Shown piece by piece: positions 10,301 to 20,607 of a DNA stretch of 64,000 nt; within the stretch, counting starts at the first letter, position 1; every line of letters begins with the position of its first letter. This DNA is from Phoronis australis (Eukaryota; Phoronida; Phoronidae): positions 207,827 through 271,826 of the forward strand of contig NMRA01000401.1 of assembly GCA_002633005.1 (NCBI GenBank). Reading direction: 5' to 3'. The notes beneath the pieces were generated by a model. It did not search any database. It was not told the origin of the DNA and worked only from the letters and a program-made list of their open reading frames with translations. The translations under genes and the position numbers were made by a program.

Positions 10301-12420
10301 GTTGACTTGCCGGTCGCCCAGGTGGCGAGCGAATTTTCAGAGCACGAAAGCATAATGTCGTTTCCCAGATGAACATGAATACATTTTCTCCTCCTTGTGC
10401 TGTTTTTATCATGAATTTAAGGTTCAGTTTGGTCAGCGTGTCAATCCTACAGCAGTGAAAACCATCGGTGCAGGGTGATCTTACCGATTCAGTAGATGTC
10501 AACTGTTATGCGATTTGTCTAGACAAAAAATCTCAGTGTGTGGTCGTGCACAAATGAATTTGTGAACTAGTCCGAAACGAAGAAAAGGGGGGAAAGGCAG
10601 AAGACCAGTCCATGTGCTCACAGCAAGTGAAATACCATATTTCTTGAAACTGATTTCTTATTGTATAGTACCATGTCATTTTAGTCAAAATTATTTAATT
10701 TCTAAATAATAACATTTGTCCTAACTAAGCGCTCATGCCCCTATAAGCTCCCCCTCTACTTGTTTTCAGACTTCGCTAAAATAAGCGCCCAGCCCATGAA
10801 CGGATACATGTGCGAAATGCCTTACCTACAGTTCTAAAATTCCATGCGCGCACCCAGCCTAAAATATAGAGGGGCTTGAATTTCTTGGTATGCGGACCTT
10901 TAAATGAGATATCAACGTGGAGTAAAAATCAACATGTACTAAAAAAAATAAAAAACAACGGGGCCGCTAGGTTCAGGCCAACGAATTGTGCATCCGTGCC
11001 GAATTCCTGTGGTCTTTGTGGACTTTTGAATCGTTTGCTCGGACTTTTTGTTTCATTTGAGCACCCCTCCCACCCTGGGTGCGCCCATAAATTCTACAGT
11101 AATGTCTTCAGTTTATCAATAATATCCGACAGTCCCGAAAATTCATATTGCGTGGAATTTGTAGAGCACAAGCCTCGTCGCTATATTGGTATTTAGCCGT
11201 GGATTTACACTTCAAACTTCCGCAGTGCTTCAAAAAGAACGCAAAAGTTTTGCTGATCTTGCGAGGATCATGTCCCACTATGGTCAGGCCTTTCAGAACA
11301 GACGCAGCGTACTTGTCAACAGGATTGTATTGTATCTTTCCCCTACATATCTTCTCCGTCAACAAGAATCCAGATTACTTTGTACACATAAAAAATGCGA
11401 ATCGAAACTTGACCAGTGTTAATGAGCACGTGGCCAAGAAGCGCGCGCTAGGTCCTGCTACTCTGGCAAATGAACTCTGACGACACGCACGCGCTCGCTC
11501 ACTCGGCGCACACCTGCAGACTAACTTCAAAACAAACGTCACCGTCACGTGACGACAACATATGTGTTCGTCCAGATTTTTCTCGTGTTGCCAGGTGCGA
11601 TCTAGCGCAGATTTGGACTTAATCTGTGGTTAATCCCGACTCCACAGGAACTTAAAAATCTTAGGGACACTATTTGTAAAACTTAGGAGGTTTTCAGGCA
11701 ATTTGTTGAGTCGAAACTGTATTTTTACTCAAGAATTCAAGTTGCCCTATCGACAATCGCCAGGCAGCAACGCATCAGTCAGCAAGTTTTTGGCCCCGGG
11801 ATTTCAGCACATTTCTTTTTAAAGATCAGAGTTTGATAGCAATGCACCGCAGTTTTGTAGAAAGACTGTCATAGGTTACAGATACGTCACCCCGCGTAAA
11901 TTTGCTAAATCCTGGCTTCTGATTTCACCCGTTTCGGAGACCGGGTTTCAAGAGCTTAGGCTACAACAAGCGCCCCCCTTCCAAAAACAAATTTTCTAAG
12001 CACCCTGGGTGCTTAATAGGGTGAATACAGCAGCCCTAATAGATGGTGAAATCAACGCACGAAACAACGATTTTTAATTTTAATTATTGACACTGGCAGC
12101 AAGTTTGTGGTGACAGACGCAAACGGCGGGGCGACTGAACTTCGGGCTGGGCGAGTAGATTTTCTGGCTCACTTGCCCAGCTGGCGAGCAGGGTTTTGAA
12201 ACATGGGTACACAAGAAAATGTTGGAGTTGCGAATCTGCTGTCTGCTGAAACTAGTAAGACTTAGACTAATGTCAATGAAAGTGAAAATGACCGAAAAAC
12301 AGACAGTGACAGAACAAATTTGAGCAGAAATTACCCCGATTAAAAACGTAAATTCACCTTAGCCGCAATCTTGTGACCTTCTTGTTCTTCAATCGCTTTA
12401 GCCCAGTCATCATCGGCCAT
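1176..12420 (-). CDS. DDX19: DDX19/Dbp5 DEAD-box RNA helicase, N-terminal three coding exons (gene runs off the left edge)
   Basis: Coding exons in transcript order are 12358-12420, 4045-4201 and 1176-1314; GT/AG borders and frame agree. They give about 120 residues. Seen: a start resembling DDX19 (MADDDWAKAIEEQEG), a low-complexity linker with six alanines (residues 45-50), then a helix-rich stretch and the signature LQKDPNSPLYSVKSFEKL (about residues 103-118), which is nearly identical to vertebrate DDX19A/B just before the helicase core. Known for the family: an ATP-dependent RNA helicase at the cytoplasmic face of the nuclear pore that remodels exported mRNPs with Gle1 and Nup214, and also acts in translation termination. 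The region between the start and the DPNSPLYSVKSF motif corresponds to the autoinhibitory N-terminal extension. The RecA domains (Q, Walker A, DEAD) are not in the window and should lie to the left. It is divergent from WDCP with a shared promoter interval. Confidence 0.9.
1554..3286. mobile_element. 1.73-kb non-autonomous DNA transposon with 20-bp terminal inverted repeats
   Basis: The left end is ACCGTATTCGCCGTAATAAC and the right end, reverse-complemented, is ACCGTATTCACCGTAATAAC (one mismatch). The interior has repeated AATAAGCGCCC-type sequence near both ends and no transposase-like frame. It lies in DDX19 intron 2. It contains a 215-bp internal repeat broken by a single N. Relatives lie at 7226-8292 and 10715-12031. 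Confidence 0.75.
2183..2613 (+). repeat. Tandem 215-bp duplication joined by a single N
   Basis: 2183-2397 and 2399-2613 are almost identical and equal in length, with one N between at 2398. An assembly join of overlapping ends is likelier than a real duplication. Confidence 0.75.
3735..3818. mobile_element. Foldback element, GAGAACCAGTTT family (copy 1)
   Basis: AATTTTGAGAACCAGTTTTC, a CTGAATAAC spacer and a right side ending TTATGTCAGACTATTGG, as in the fuller copy at 41859-41962. The right inner arm is diverged. Confidence 0.6.
4045..4201 (-). CDS. DDX19: DDX19 coding exon 2 (Pro/Gly/Ala-rich linker)
   Basis: Residues 22-73 plus the first base of codon 74. The acceptor is TTTCCCAG at the right edge and the donor is GTGGGA at the left edge. 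It encodes a glycine/proline-rich start, six GCA-encoded alanines and an acidic end (GWEEAQAASSSAEGEEK). This linker is poorly conserved in the family, so the call rests on frame continuity with exons 1 and 3. The GCA run is a potential length polymorphism. Confidence 0.75.
6760..8455. mobile_element. Compound repeat, copy R2
   Basis: Shares nearly its whole length with 10230-12193. The outer segments contain GCTGGGCGAGTAG and GGTGGCGAGCGAAT on the left and GGCTCACTCACCCAGCTGGCGAGCAGGG on the right. The middle (about 7226-8292) is a decayed relative of the element at 1554-3286 and keeps its right end GGTGAATACGGT. Confidence 0.6.
8700..8840 (-). repeat. tRNA-derived (SINE-like) relic, interrupted
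   Basis: On the minus strand, GGTCGACTGGTTAAGATGCC resembles an A box and GGTATCGGGTTCGAAAC a B box. Between them the sequence AAGATGCCTT occurs twice (8759-8768 and 8816-8825 on plus as AAGGCATCTT), flanking about 47 extra bases. Not a functional tRNA. Confidence 0.4.
10230..12193. mobile_element. Compound repeat, copy R3, with a nested insertion
   Basis: Same layout as R2. It is longer because a 247-bp unit is inserted at 10844-11090. The left outer part has TCGCCCAGGTGGCGAGCGAA and the right ends CCAGCTGGCGAGCAGGG. Open frames in it are short and not conserved between the copies. Confidence 0.6.
10844..11090. mobile_element. Nested MITE with GCGCACCCAG ends
   Basis: It begins CATGCGCGCACCCAGCCTAA and ends CACCCTGGGTGCGCCCAT, an imperfect inverted pair. 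It interrupts R3 where R2 reads straight through; AAATTC lies on both sides, a likely target-site duplication. A second copy lies at 45172-45382. Confidence 0.65.
12358..12420 (-). CDS. DDX19: DDX19 coding exon 1
   Basis: Residues 1-21. The start ATG is at 12420 in a good context (A at -3, G at +4). The exon reads MADDDWAKAIEEQEGHKIAAK and ends in a GTGAAT donor, phase 0. The pattern (short acidic start, Trp, then AIEEQE) matches the family N-terminus. Confidence 0.88.
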
Positions 12421-12850
12421 TGTACAGAACTATTTATCGTAACCTGTGTTTTATCAATACCACACAAAAGTACTCTACTTCAGCCGGAAAAGTATGGCTG
12501 CCCCCACATGAAGACCGAACGCGATTGAAAGACACAACTGTAACATAATTGCGATTTTGTCTTTTGAAAATCCTCATTTGAAAGTTAATTTGCAACGTAT
12601 CTGTAAAACTGATCATTAATGTTCGATAGTCTCTTCGATTCTCACCCGGTGTTAAATAACGAACAGTGGCGTTTGTAGAGAGCTTTATTTCTAGGTCACA
12701 ATATTGAGGTCAAACCGCTCGATGACACCGTATGTTTGGAATCTTATTCTTCACTCGGCTTTGTACCTTAGTGCTGCTTGACAAGCGCACCACTTTGGTC
12801 ACGTTTAACATCATGGACGTGGTATTCAGCTGACTGCTGGAGATTTGATG
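12421..12850. promoter_or_regulatory. Head-to-head DDX19/WDCP promoter interval
   Basis: 430 bp separate the two divergent start codons, so both 5' UTRs and a shared promoter must fit here. Seen: CCGGAAAAGTATGGC at 12484-12498, which resembles an ETS-type core next to a YY1-like ATGGC, as found in TATA-less housekeeping promoters. No TATA box is obvious for either direction. The role of these sites is inferred. Confidence 0.55.
12813..12833 (+). other. Upstream ORF (6 codons) before WDCP
   Basis: ATG GAC GTG GTA TTC AGC TGA, ending 17 nt before the preferred WDCP start. It would lie in the 5' UTR if transcription starts upstream of it. Confidence 0.4.
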
Positions 12851-12905
12851 ATGGAGCTGGGGAAGGTGTTTTTACCCAGAAAATCTGTGAATGCCCTGTT
12901 CTCTG
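12851..12905 (+). CDS. WDCP: WDCP coding exon 1
   Basis: Two ATGs lie in tandem (12848 and 12851). The second is preferred because it aligns with the family start MELGK and has A at -3 and G at +4. The exon ends ...NALFS plus one base before a GTGAGG donor, phase 1. The 5' untranslated part contains a short upstream ORF. Confidence 0.88.
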
Positions 12906-15900
12906 GTGAGGATTTTAACTCAATGGTCTCGATACAATAGTCACAGTGTCACTAGTGTCAGGGAAGTAGTGACACTGCAGTGACGACGTACTGTGGTGTA
13001 ATTATTGTCATGAGCTGAAGGTGTCTTCCCAGATGTCACTTAATTCCCATGCCAAATTCACAAGTTGTAAAAACTTGGTCAATAGATTCTTTGTTATTAA
13101 TGTGCCTGTTTTCTTCAAGTTTATGCTAAACTGAAACAGATTGATCACCAAGTGTTGTCTTGAGTAATTTCTAATTATTTCTCTTGACAGTCAAGAGTCT
13201 TGACTTCTGTCCTTTCTGAATTTTTCTTGTTGTTCAACATCAGCCGTACACTGGCCAGGTGCCACTGTTATGTCAATTAGTATATGTAAATGCATCAGTG
13301 CTACCTTACGATTATTGCGATATCCGGTAACGATATCGAAGCTGGTATGAACAGTTCATCTTCGCAGACCAGAGTTAAGTCAGAATACATGAAAGGGCCG
13401 TAAGGAACAATTTTGAACTAGTTTTATATATAAGCGTAAAAAATTATCGATCAAAAATTGGTTTGATTGACAAATGTTGGGGGGGAGGCAAGGGCAGAGT
13501 ATTATAGTCAGGATTTTGCCCGTCAGAGATTCACATCTCCCAACTGCTAAGTGGAATCTGAGAGAAACTTCAAAACAGTTCTTAAATGTATCCCAAGTAT
13601 AATTATCTTTGTTTCAATTAGCAACAAGTTCCGCGTTGTGAAGTTTCACCCAGTTAGAGTATCTCACACTGATTTTTGCGTGCAGTCAATTAAAACTACT
13701 CTCTGCTTAGTACCAGTAGTATAACAACTTGTAACTTTCAGGCCAGAAAATTTGTGACTGCATGAAATCAGAAAATCATAAAGCTAATAATCTGTTAATT
13801 TTTCAGCTGTTCACGCTAAACACGGCATTGCTTGGACTGATGGGTTAAGTGTACACGTTACTCCTATCTATGCAAAGTATGGCAGCTCGGAACCATTGAA
13901 ACTTGGCGAATTCAGGTAAACTGCATTTTGTTATTTGAAGAGTCTTATCTTTTGTTATTGATTGTATAGATGCTGGGCACTAGTCACTTACAGGAGTCCA
14001 GGATTTTGATAACTAGTTTGGTGTCTGTTATTCAATGGAGGAAATTTGTTCTCAAAATCTTGGACCAATGTGGAGTTTATGCTACAAGTAAACGGACAAA
14101 ATACTGTCTCTACGTAATGATGGGCAGCTACTCTGATAGTGAAGTCCACTTGTGCGCAGCCCTCTGAAACAGGGAATTATGGGTCATTTTGTTTGAGTAT
14201 GTGTTGTAATTACTGCATGTGCTTGTGTTCATGTTCTTGTTCGTGTTCCTGTTCTTGTGTTCATGCTATGAAATATCTTTTTCATGTTCTTGTGTTTTAC
14301 GAACTTTGTGTTGTTAGTATGTTCAAAGTTGATATTGATTTTACAGTCATAGCTGCTAGGAATGTCATGTTGATTAGCCGGTGTCTATCAAAACAAAATG
14401 ACGGTGTCTATCAAAATAGAATGACAGAATTCTGGTGATTTTTGTTGCGCGAAATGATGCGAGTGTGTGAAATGAGTCGAGAATTATCATAAATGTGTCA
14501 ACACGCTCATTTTGCATGGTTACTTCGCTGACTTTGATGGCTACATCATCCCAATACTTTTTAGATATCGCTAAACATTGCAAGGCTAAAAGTGCATTTC
14601 TTTGCAAATGTTTTAACTGATGTTTACAGCTCCTTAATAGGTAGTTGACAACTGCCATTGCCAAGTTACTCACTGTTATGCACACATTACTAGCAAGAAA
14701 AGAATGTTTTTGATAATAGATTCACTGTGAAATTGAACCTGAACCCTGCGGTCACAGTCTACTGAACTACTTAAGTGTGTTTAACTGGCTTCGATTTGAG
14801 GGAATATCTGGCGGACAATGACCAGAATTGCGGATTTCTAATAAAATCAAGAAATCAACGAATGTTGTTGCTTTGTAGCTTTGATCTAAGTCAATAATGT
14901 CAAGAACCCTATTCCATCCAATAATAGTCTCACAGATGTGTTTTTAGTTGTAAATCGATAATGTCCCATTAACTGTGGACACTTGTAGTCTGTGTGTGTG
15001 TTAGTTTTAATTCAAAATGCTGCCCTCAAACCATTGCCAATATGGCCATTCCTTATTAAATTCGATTGTTCTCACCCCTGTCCTTTGTACACTTAGAATC
15101 AATACCATCTCACCTGAGGCTGACATTTTTTGTGTTAACGCATTCCGTCAGCCATTTTTGCTTTGTCAAACTATCATTTGATGGTATTGGAAACAATTGC
15201 CTTGCCCTTGGAAATATTGAGCTTTATTGCCCATGAACTTAAAACATAGATCAGTTTTTGTCATCCGTAAAGATTCATTTATTTAACATCATAATGGTAT
15301 GTTGGGTCGTTTAAGGACACATACTTAAGGGCGCATGATCCATTGTGAAAATGACAAGAAGCGATATACTGGGAAATTGAGTGCTATTGTTATGGCTCAC
15401 TACATTTTTGTGTGGGTTATGAATATTTGGGTTGCCCTCCATAATAACTTTGACTTGGGAAACACAGCTCAGGTGTTTAGAAAAAAGGGCGTCCTTTCTG
15501 AGCAGGTCTTGGTGTTCCTGTTTTTTTATTCTTGCTTTGTAATCCGTAAAACGGGCCGCTAAAATCTCGCCAAGTTAGATCCAGTATGGCAGAAAAATGA
15601 AATTTTATTTTCTCATTTTCTCCATGAAAGATACGTAGCATCCAATCAGGGATTTACTAAGTTCTGTTACCATAGCTACCATTGGAATGAAATGTACTGA
15701 AAATTTTGGGCATTCATAGCAATGTCTGAAGACCTTGAAAAGCATGATGATCGTCCGAAATTGGTGAGATTTTAAAGTGCCTGAAAGGCAGTGCTTAATA
15801 AATTCTATTTTGTCAAATTGCTCCACGAAAACAAAGATTAAAACAAGTTATGTCTGTTACTGATCTGTTTTGTACTGTGTGGATGTCAATAACTATTAGC

Positions 15901-18900
15901 AAAGTATTAATCGGCCTTTGAAAAATTGAGAATGACATTTCGGACAATTATTTTTTGTTAAAATTCCAAGGAGAATTACTGTATGCACTCAGTTACTTTA
16001 CATGCATACCGTGACAAAGTATTCCATCGAAATTGGAACCCTAGTGAGTGTGACACAGATACCTCAGAGCCGTAAACAGACTCACCTTCAAAACAGCTAA
16101 CCAGCCCGGAAAACACGAATTCTGATCTTTAAAACAGGAACCTCGAGGATCGGACAGGAAACCCGGAGACTGAAATACCACTCCCGCTCTTTCAGTTAAA
16201 CATTATCTTAAAAATATAGTACCTTTAGTTAGTACCTTTAAAGTGCTTTGTTTTCATACAACATGTATCAATTTCACACTTGGATGAAAAAAAGAAATTC
16301 TCGTACTTTAAATAGTTAATATGATATGTTGTTTTACTATATGAAAATTTTAGACAACTTGAGACCAATTGGCATTCTACCGTAATTCTGCCGCTAAAGT
16401 TGTGATGCGATGTGTTGTGTCGACTTTCAGTGACATGAAATATTGCGTCATCTGTTGGCCAGCTTATTTTTGCCCCAATTCTTTTTCCGCGACATTGAGT
16501 ACATGTCACAACAAAATTATCGTAACCGGTTTCATTTTACAACTATTATTAAAATCTCTTGGTCTATTTACACCAACCTCTTGTCTGTTTACACTGTCAC
16601 GACGTTTCGGTTGGTCTATTCTCTGGCCATCGTCAGGTGTTCCCACGTTCTTAGAAGAATGAGCACGGATATGTGGTATACTCATGGTGTGATTTGTTGT
16701 CCGAGGCAGAGTGTACCACATATCCGTGCTCTTTCTTCTAAGAACGCGGGAACACCTGACGATGCCCGGAGAATAGATTGACCGAAACATCGTGACAGCG
16801 TAAGTAGACAAGAGGTCGGTGTAAATAGACTAAGAGATTTTTAATATTAGTTGCAACATGCCACCACCTCAGAGCGGTTTTAGAAAGCCGGTTTCATTTT
16901 GTTACAAGGTTTTAGTATTTTAATACCAAATTGAATTTCGGAACAAATTTTTTCAGCAGAAAAAAAGAGTGTGATTGCGCTGAGTTCCGAGATTGTGATT
17001 TCAAATTCCATTTTAATGATCGATGAGGAGTTGAATTTCACTTTTTTATGGTAAGAACAGTGACAGTGCAGGTCTTTTGAGTGAATAATTCTCGCAACCC
17101 ATTTCAAAATCCAGAAAAATGATTGTGCCAGAAATAATTTACTCTCAAGGAGTAAATTGATTTGATGAATCCTAAAGGGCAGCCAAAGTTTAGATATGTA
17201 AAGGAATTAATCAACAATGGCACTCAAAAGTTTAAATAAAGTTTCTGTTTTTCAATTTTGAATTTATTTTTGGAGAAACCATTGAACAATCTTAAATTAA
17301 CTAAATATTCAGCAAGATCAAAAGGTGTTGAGAGTTTAGATTACAGATTATGTTGAAATTGGCGGACAGACAAGTTGCACGAGTTTTACCTATAAAAATC
17401 AAATATCAAAGTCAATATAATATAAATATTATGCTTTATTGTTTACCAATTTTTAACAAATTCTGAAAATAGCTGAAAAGTACTTGAAGATGTTTTAACT
17501 CAAAGTTTGAGGCTACTGCTTTCATCTCAGAAAATTTGTCATGCTTCATGTCCCATCCCTGTGGTTCGTGATTTAAAGGTCGGGGTTCGTTTTTTCAGGC
17601 TGGTGAACAAAGAAGAAGTCAACTAAGTTTCCTAAATCATTTGCGTATTTGTGTCATTCTTTAGTCGCCACTCTAATCTTTTCTGTTGTTTTATCCAAAT
17701 TAAGAGCTCCTTTTAGACTAGTGACATTTTCTAAAAATACAAATAAACTGAACCCTTATATCAATGAAAATCAATAGGGACGGGTGTTAAATGAATCAAT
17801 AGGGACAGGCGTTAAATGAAAAGATTTGTTGGCTATTTATATTCAGTAGAGAAATTCGAGGTAGAGTTCACTCTCGGTTTGTATAAAAGGCAAAAATTGA
17901 ATACCGTAGTAATGAACCTAAACCAGCAACTGGGCATAGAGCAAAAATGACGTGGCGTTATCGCGTTATCACACGTTTATTGCATTGTGCTCTTGATGTC
18001 ACTCTACAGTCAAACTTATCTTGGGTAATAGTAATTATTCACGGGTGAGTATTTTACACGTTTGACACGCTTTTGAGCATGTCAGACGTGTCAAATGTGT
18101 AAAAAAATGTGTAAAACGTGTCAAATTTGCCACGCTAAGGTTGTGGCAAGCATTTTTAAGTCTGGTCATCACGCCACCAGTGTCCTAATGGCGGCGTGCT
18201 GACCAGACTTAAAAATGTCTGCGATATATTGGTACATTTCCGTGCCGGTATAAAAATTATTAGTGTGGAAAAATGTCTTTCCAATTAGATAACTAATGAT
18301 CTGTATTGTTTCTGAAGTTTATATCAAAGACATTCATTGCGGTATTCATCTAGGATGTCAAAAATAGGACGTTCAAAATCAGTTTCTCAGTTGCACAGGG
18401 TATCCATGGCCAACGACTCTTGGCAGCGTTTTTGTGACCCCAAGTGGATGTGTGTNNNNNNNNNNNNNNNNNNNNNNNNNNNNNNNNNNNNNNNNNNNNN
18501 NNNNNNNNNNNNNNNNNNNNNNNNNNNNNNNNNNNNNNNNNNNNNNNNNNNNNNNNNNNNNNNNNNNNNNNNNNNNNNNNNNNNNNNNNNNNNNNNNNNN
18601 NNNNNNNNNNNNNNNNNNNNNNNNNNNNNNNNNNNNNNNNNNNNNNNNNNNNNNNNNNNNNNNNNNNNNNNNNNNNNNNNNNNNNNNNNNNNNNNNNNNN
18701 NNNNNNNNNNNNNNNNNNNNNNNNNNNNNNNNNNNNNNNNNNNNNNNNNNNNNNNNNNNNNNNNNNNNNNNNNNNNNNNNNNNNNNNNNNNNNNNNCCAT
18801 TGTGAAAATGACAAGAAGCGATATACTGGGAAATTGAGTGCTATTGTTATGGCTCACTACATTTTTGTGTGGGTTATGAATATTTGGGTTGCCCTTCATA

Positions 18901-20560
18901 ATTACTTTGACTTGGGAAACACAGCTCAGGTGTTTTAGAAAAAAGGGCGTCCTTTCTGAGCAGGTCTTGGTGTTCCTGTTTTTTATTCTTGCTTTGTATT
19001 CCGTAAAACGGGCCGCTAAAATCTCGCCAAGTTAGATACAGTATGGCAGAAAAATGAAATTTTATTTTCTCATTTTCTTCATGAAAGATACGTAGCACCC
19101 AATCAGGGCTTTACTAAGTTCTGTTACCATAGCTACCATCGGAATGAAATATACTGAAAATTATGGGCATTCATAGCAATGTCTGAAGACCTTGAAAAGC
19201 ATGATGATCGTCCGAAATTGGTGAGATTTTAAAGTGCCTGAAAGGCAGTGCTTAATAAATTCTATTTTGTCAAATTGCTCCACGAAAACAAAGATTAAAA
19301 CAAGTTTTGTCTGTTACTGACCTGTTTTGTACTGTGCAGATGTTAATAACTATTAGTAAAGTATTAATCGGCCTTTGAAAAATTGAGAATGACATTTCGG
19401 ACAATTATTTTTTGTTAAAATTCCAAGGAGAATTAGTGTTTGCACTCAGTTACTTTACATGCATACCGTGACAAAGTATTCCATCGAAATTGGAACCCTA
19501 GTGAGTGTAACACAGATACCTCAGAGCCGTAAACAGACTCGCCTTCAAAACAGCTAACCAGCCCGGAAAACACGAACTCTGATCTTTTAAACAGGAACCT
19601 TGAGGATCGGACAGGAAACCCGGAGACCGAAATACCACTCCCGCTCTTTCAGTTAAACATTATCTTAAAAATATAGTATCTTTAGTTAGTACCTTTAAAG
19701 TGCTTTGTTTTCATACATCATGTATCAATTTCACATTTGGAGGAAAAAAAATTTCGTACTTTAAATAGTATATGTTGTTTTACTATATGAGAATTTTAGA
19801 CAACTTGAGACCGATTAGCATTCTGCCGTAATTCTGCTGCTAAAGTTGTGATGCGATGTGTTGTGTCGACTTTCGGCGCCATGAAATATTGCGCCACCTG
19901 TTGGCCAGTTTATTTTTGCCCCAATTCTTCAATCAGCCGTTCTTCTTCCACGACATTTGTGTACATGTCGCAACAAAATTATCGGAACCGGTTTCATTTT
20001 ACAACTATTATTAAAATCTCTTGGTCTATTTACACTGACCTCTAGTCTGTTTACACTGTCATGACGTTTCGGTTGGTCTATTCTCTGGCCATCGTCAGGT
20101 GTTCCCGCGTTCTTAGAAGAACGAGCACAGATATGTGGTACACTCTGCCTCGGACAACAAATCACACCATGAGTATACACGTGTCATATGTGTAAAAAAC
20201 GTGTAATACGTGTCACAATTGTCACACTAAGGTTGTCGCAAGCATTTTTAAGTCTGTTCATCACGCCACCAGTGGCCACATCGCATGACCTAATGGCGGC
20301 GTGCTGACCAGACTTAAAAATGTCTGCGATATATTGGTACATATTGTGCAGACCGTATAAAAATTATTAATGTGGAAAAATGTCTTTCCAAGGTAACTAA
20401 TGATCTGTATTGTTTCTGAAGTTTATATCAAAGACATTCATTGCGGTATTCATCTAGGATGTCAAAAATAGGACGTTCAAAATCAGTTTCTCAGTTGCAC
20501 AGGGTATCCATGGCCAACGACTCTTGACAGCGTTTTTGTGACCCCAAGTGGATGTGTGTT

Positions 20561-20607
<47 letters not shown>

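Larger units (their letters stand above)
4202..12357. other. DDX19 intron 1
   Basis: About 8.2 kb. 4202-6750 shows nothing I can name. 6760-8455 and 10230-12193 are two copies of a compound repeat. 8700-8840 has a tRNA-like relic. 9632-9647 is the palindrome TAGACTATAGTCTATA. No coding exon recognised. Confidence 0.5.
15340..18455 (+). repeat. Duplicated locus, copy A (left of N gap)
   Basis: Copy A runs from CCATTGTGAAAATGACAAGA to GTGGATGTGTGT, then N. It matches copy B (18797-20559) closely except for about 1.37 kb (about 16714-18084) present only in A. An unmerged-haplotype explanation fits best. Confidence 0.8.
18797..20559 (+). repeat. Duplicated locus, copy B (right of N gap)
   Basis: Begins with the same CCATTGTGAAAATGACAAGA as copy A and reaches the same GTGGATGTGTGT, then continues into the TG microsatellite where copy A stops at the gap. 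Confidence 0.8.

Noticed and set aside
16369-16811. Several frames of about 95-112 codons on both strands
   Set aside because: They follow from the long inverted repeat; each arm yields the same peptide in mirrored form.
18337-18938. Long frames spanning the N gap
   Set aside because: They are open only because N codons are read as unknown residues.
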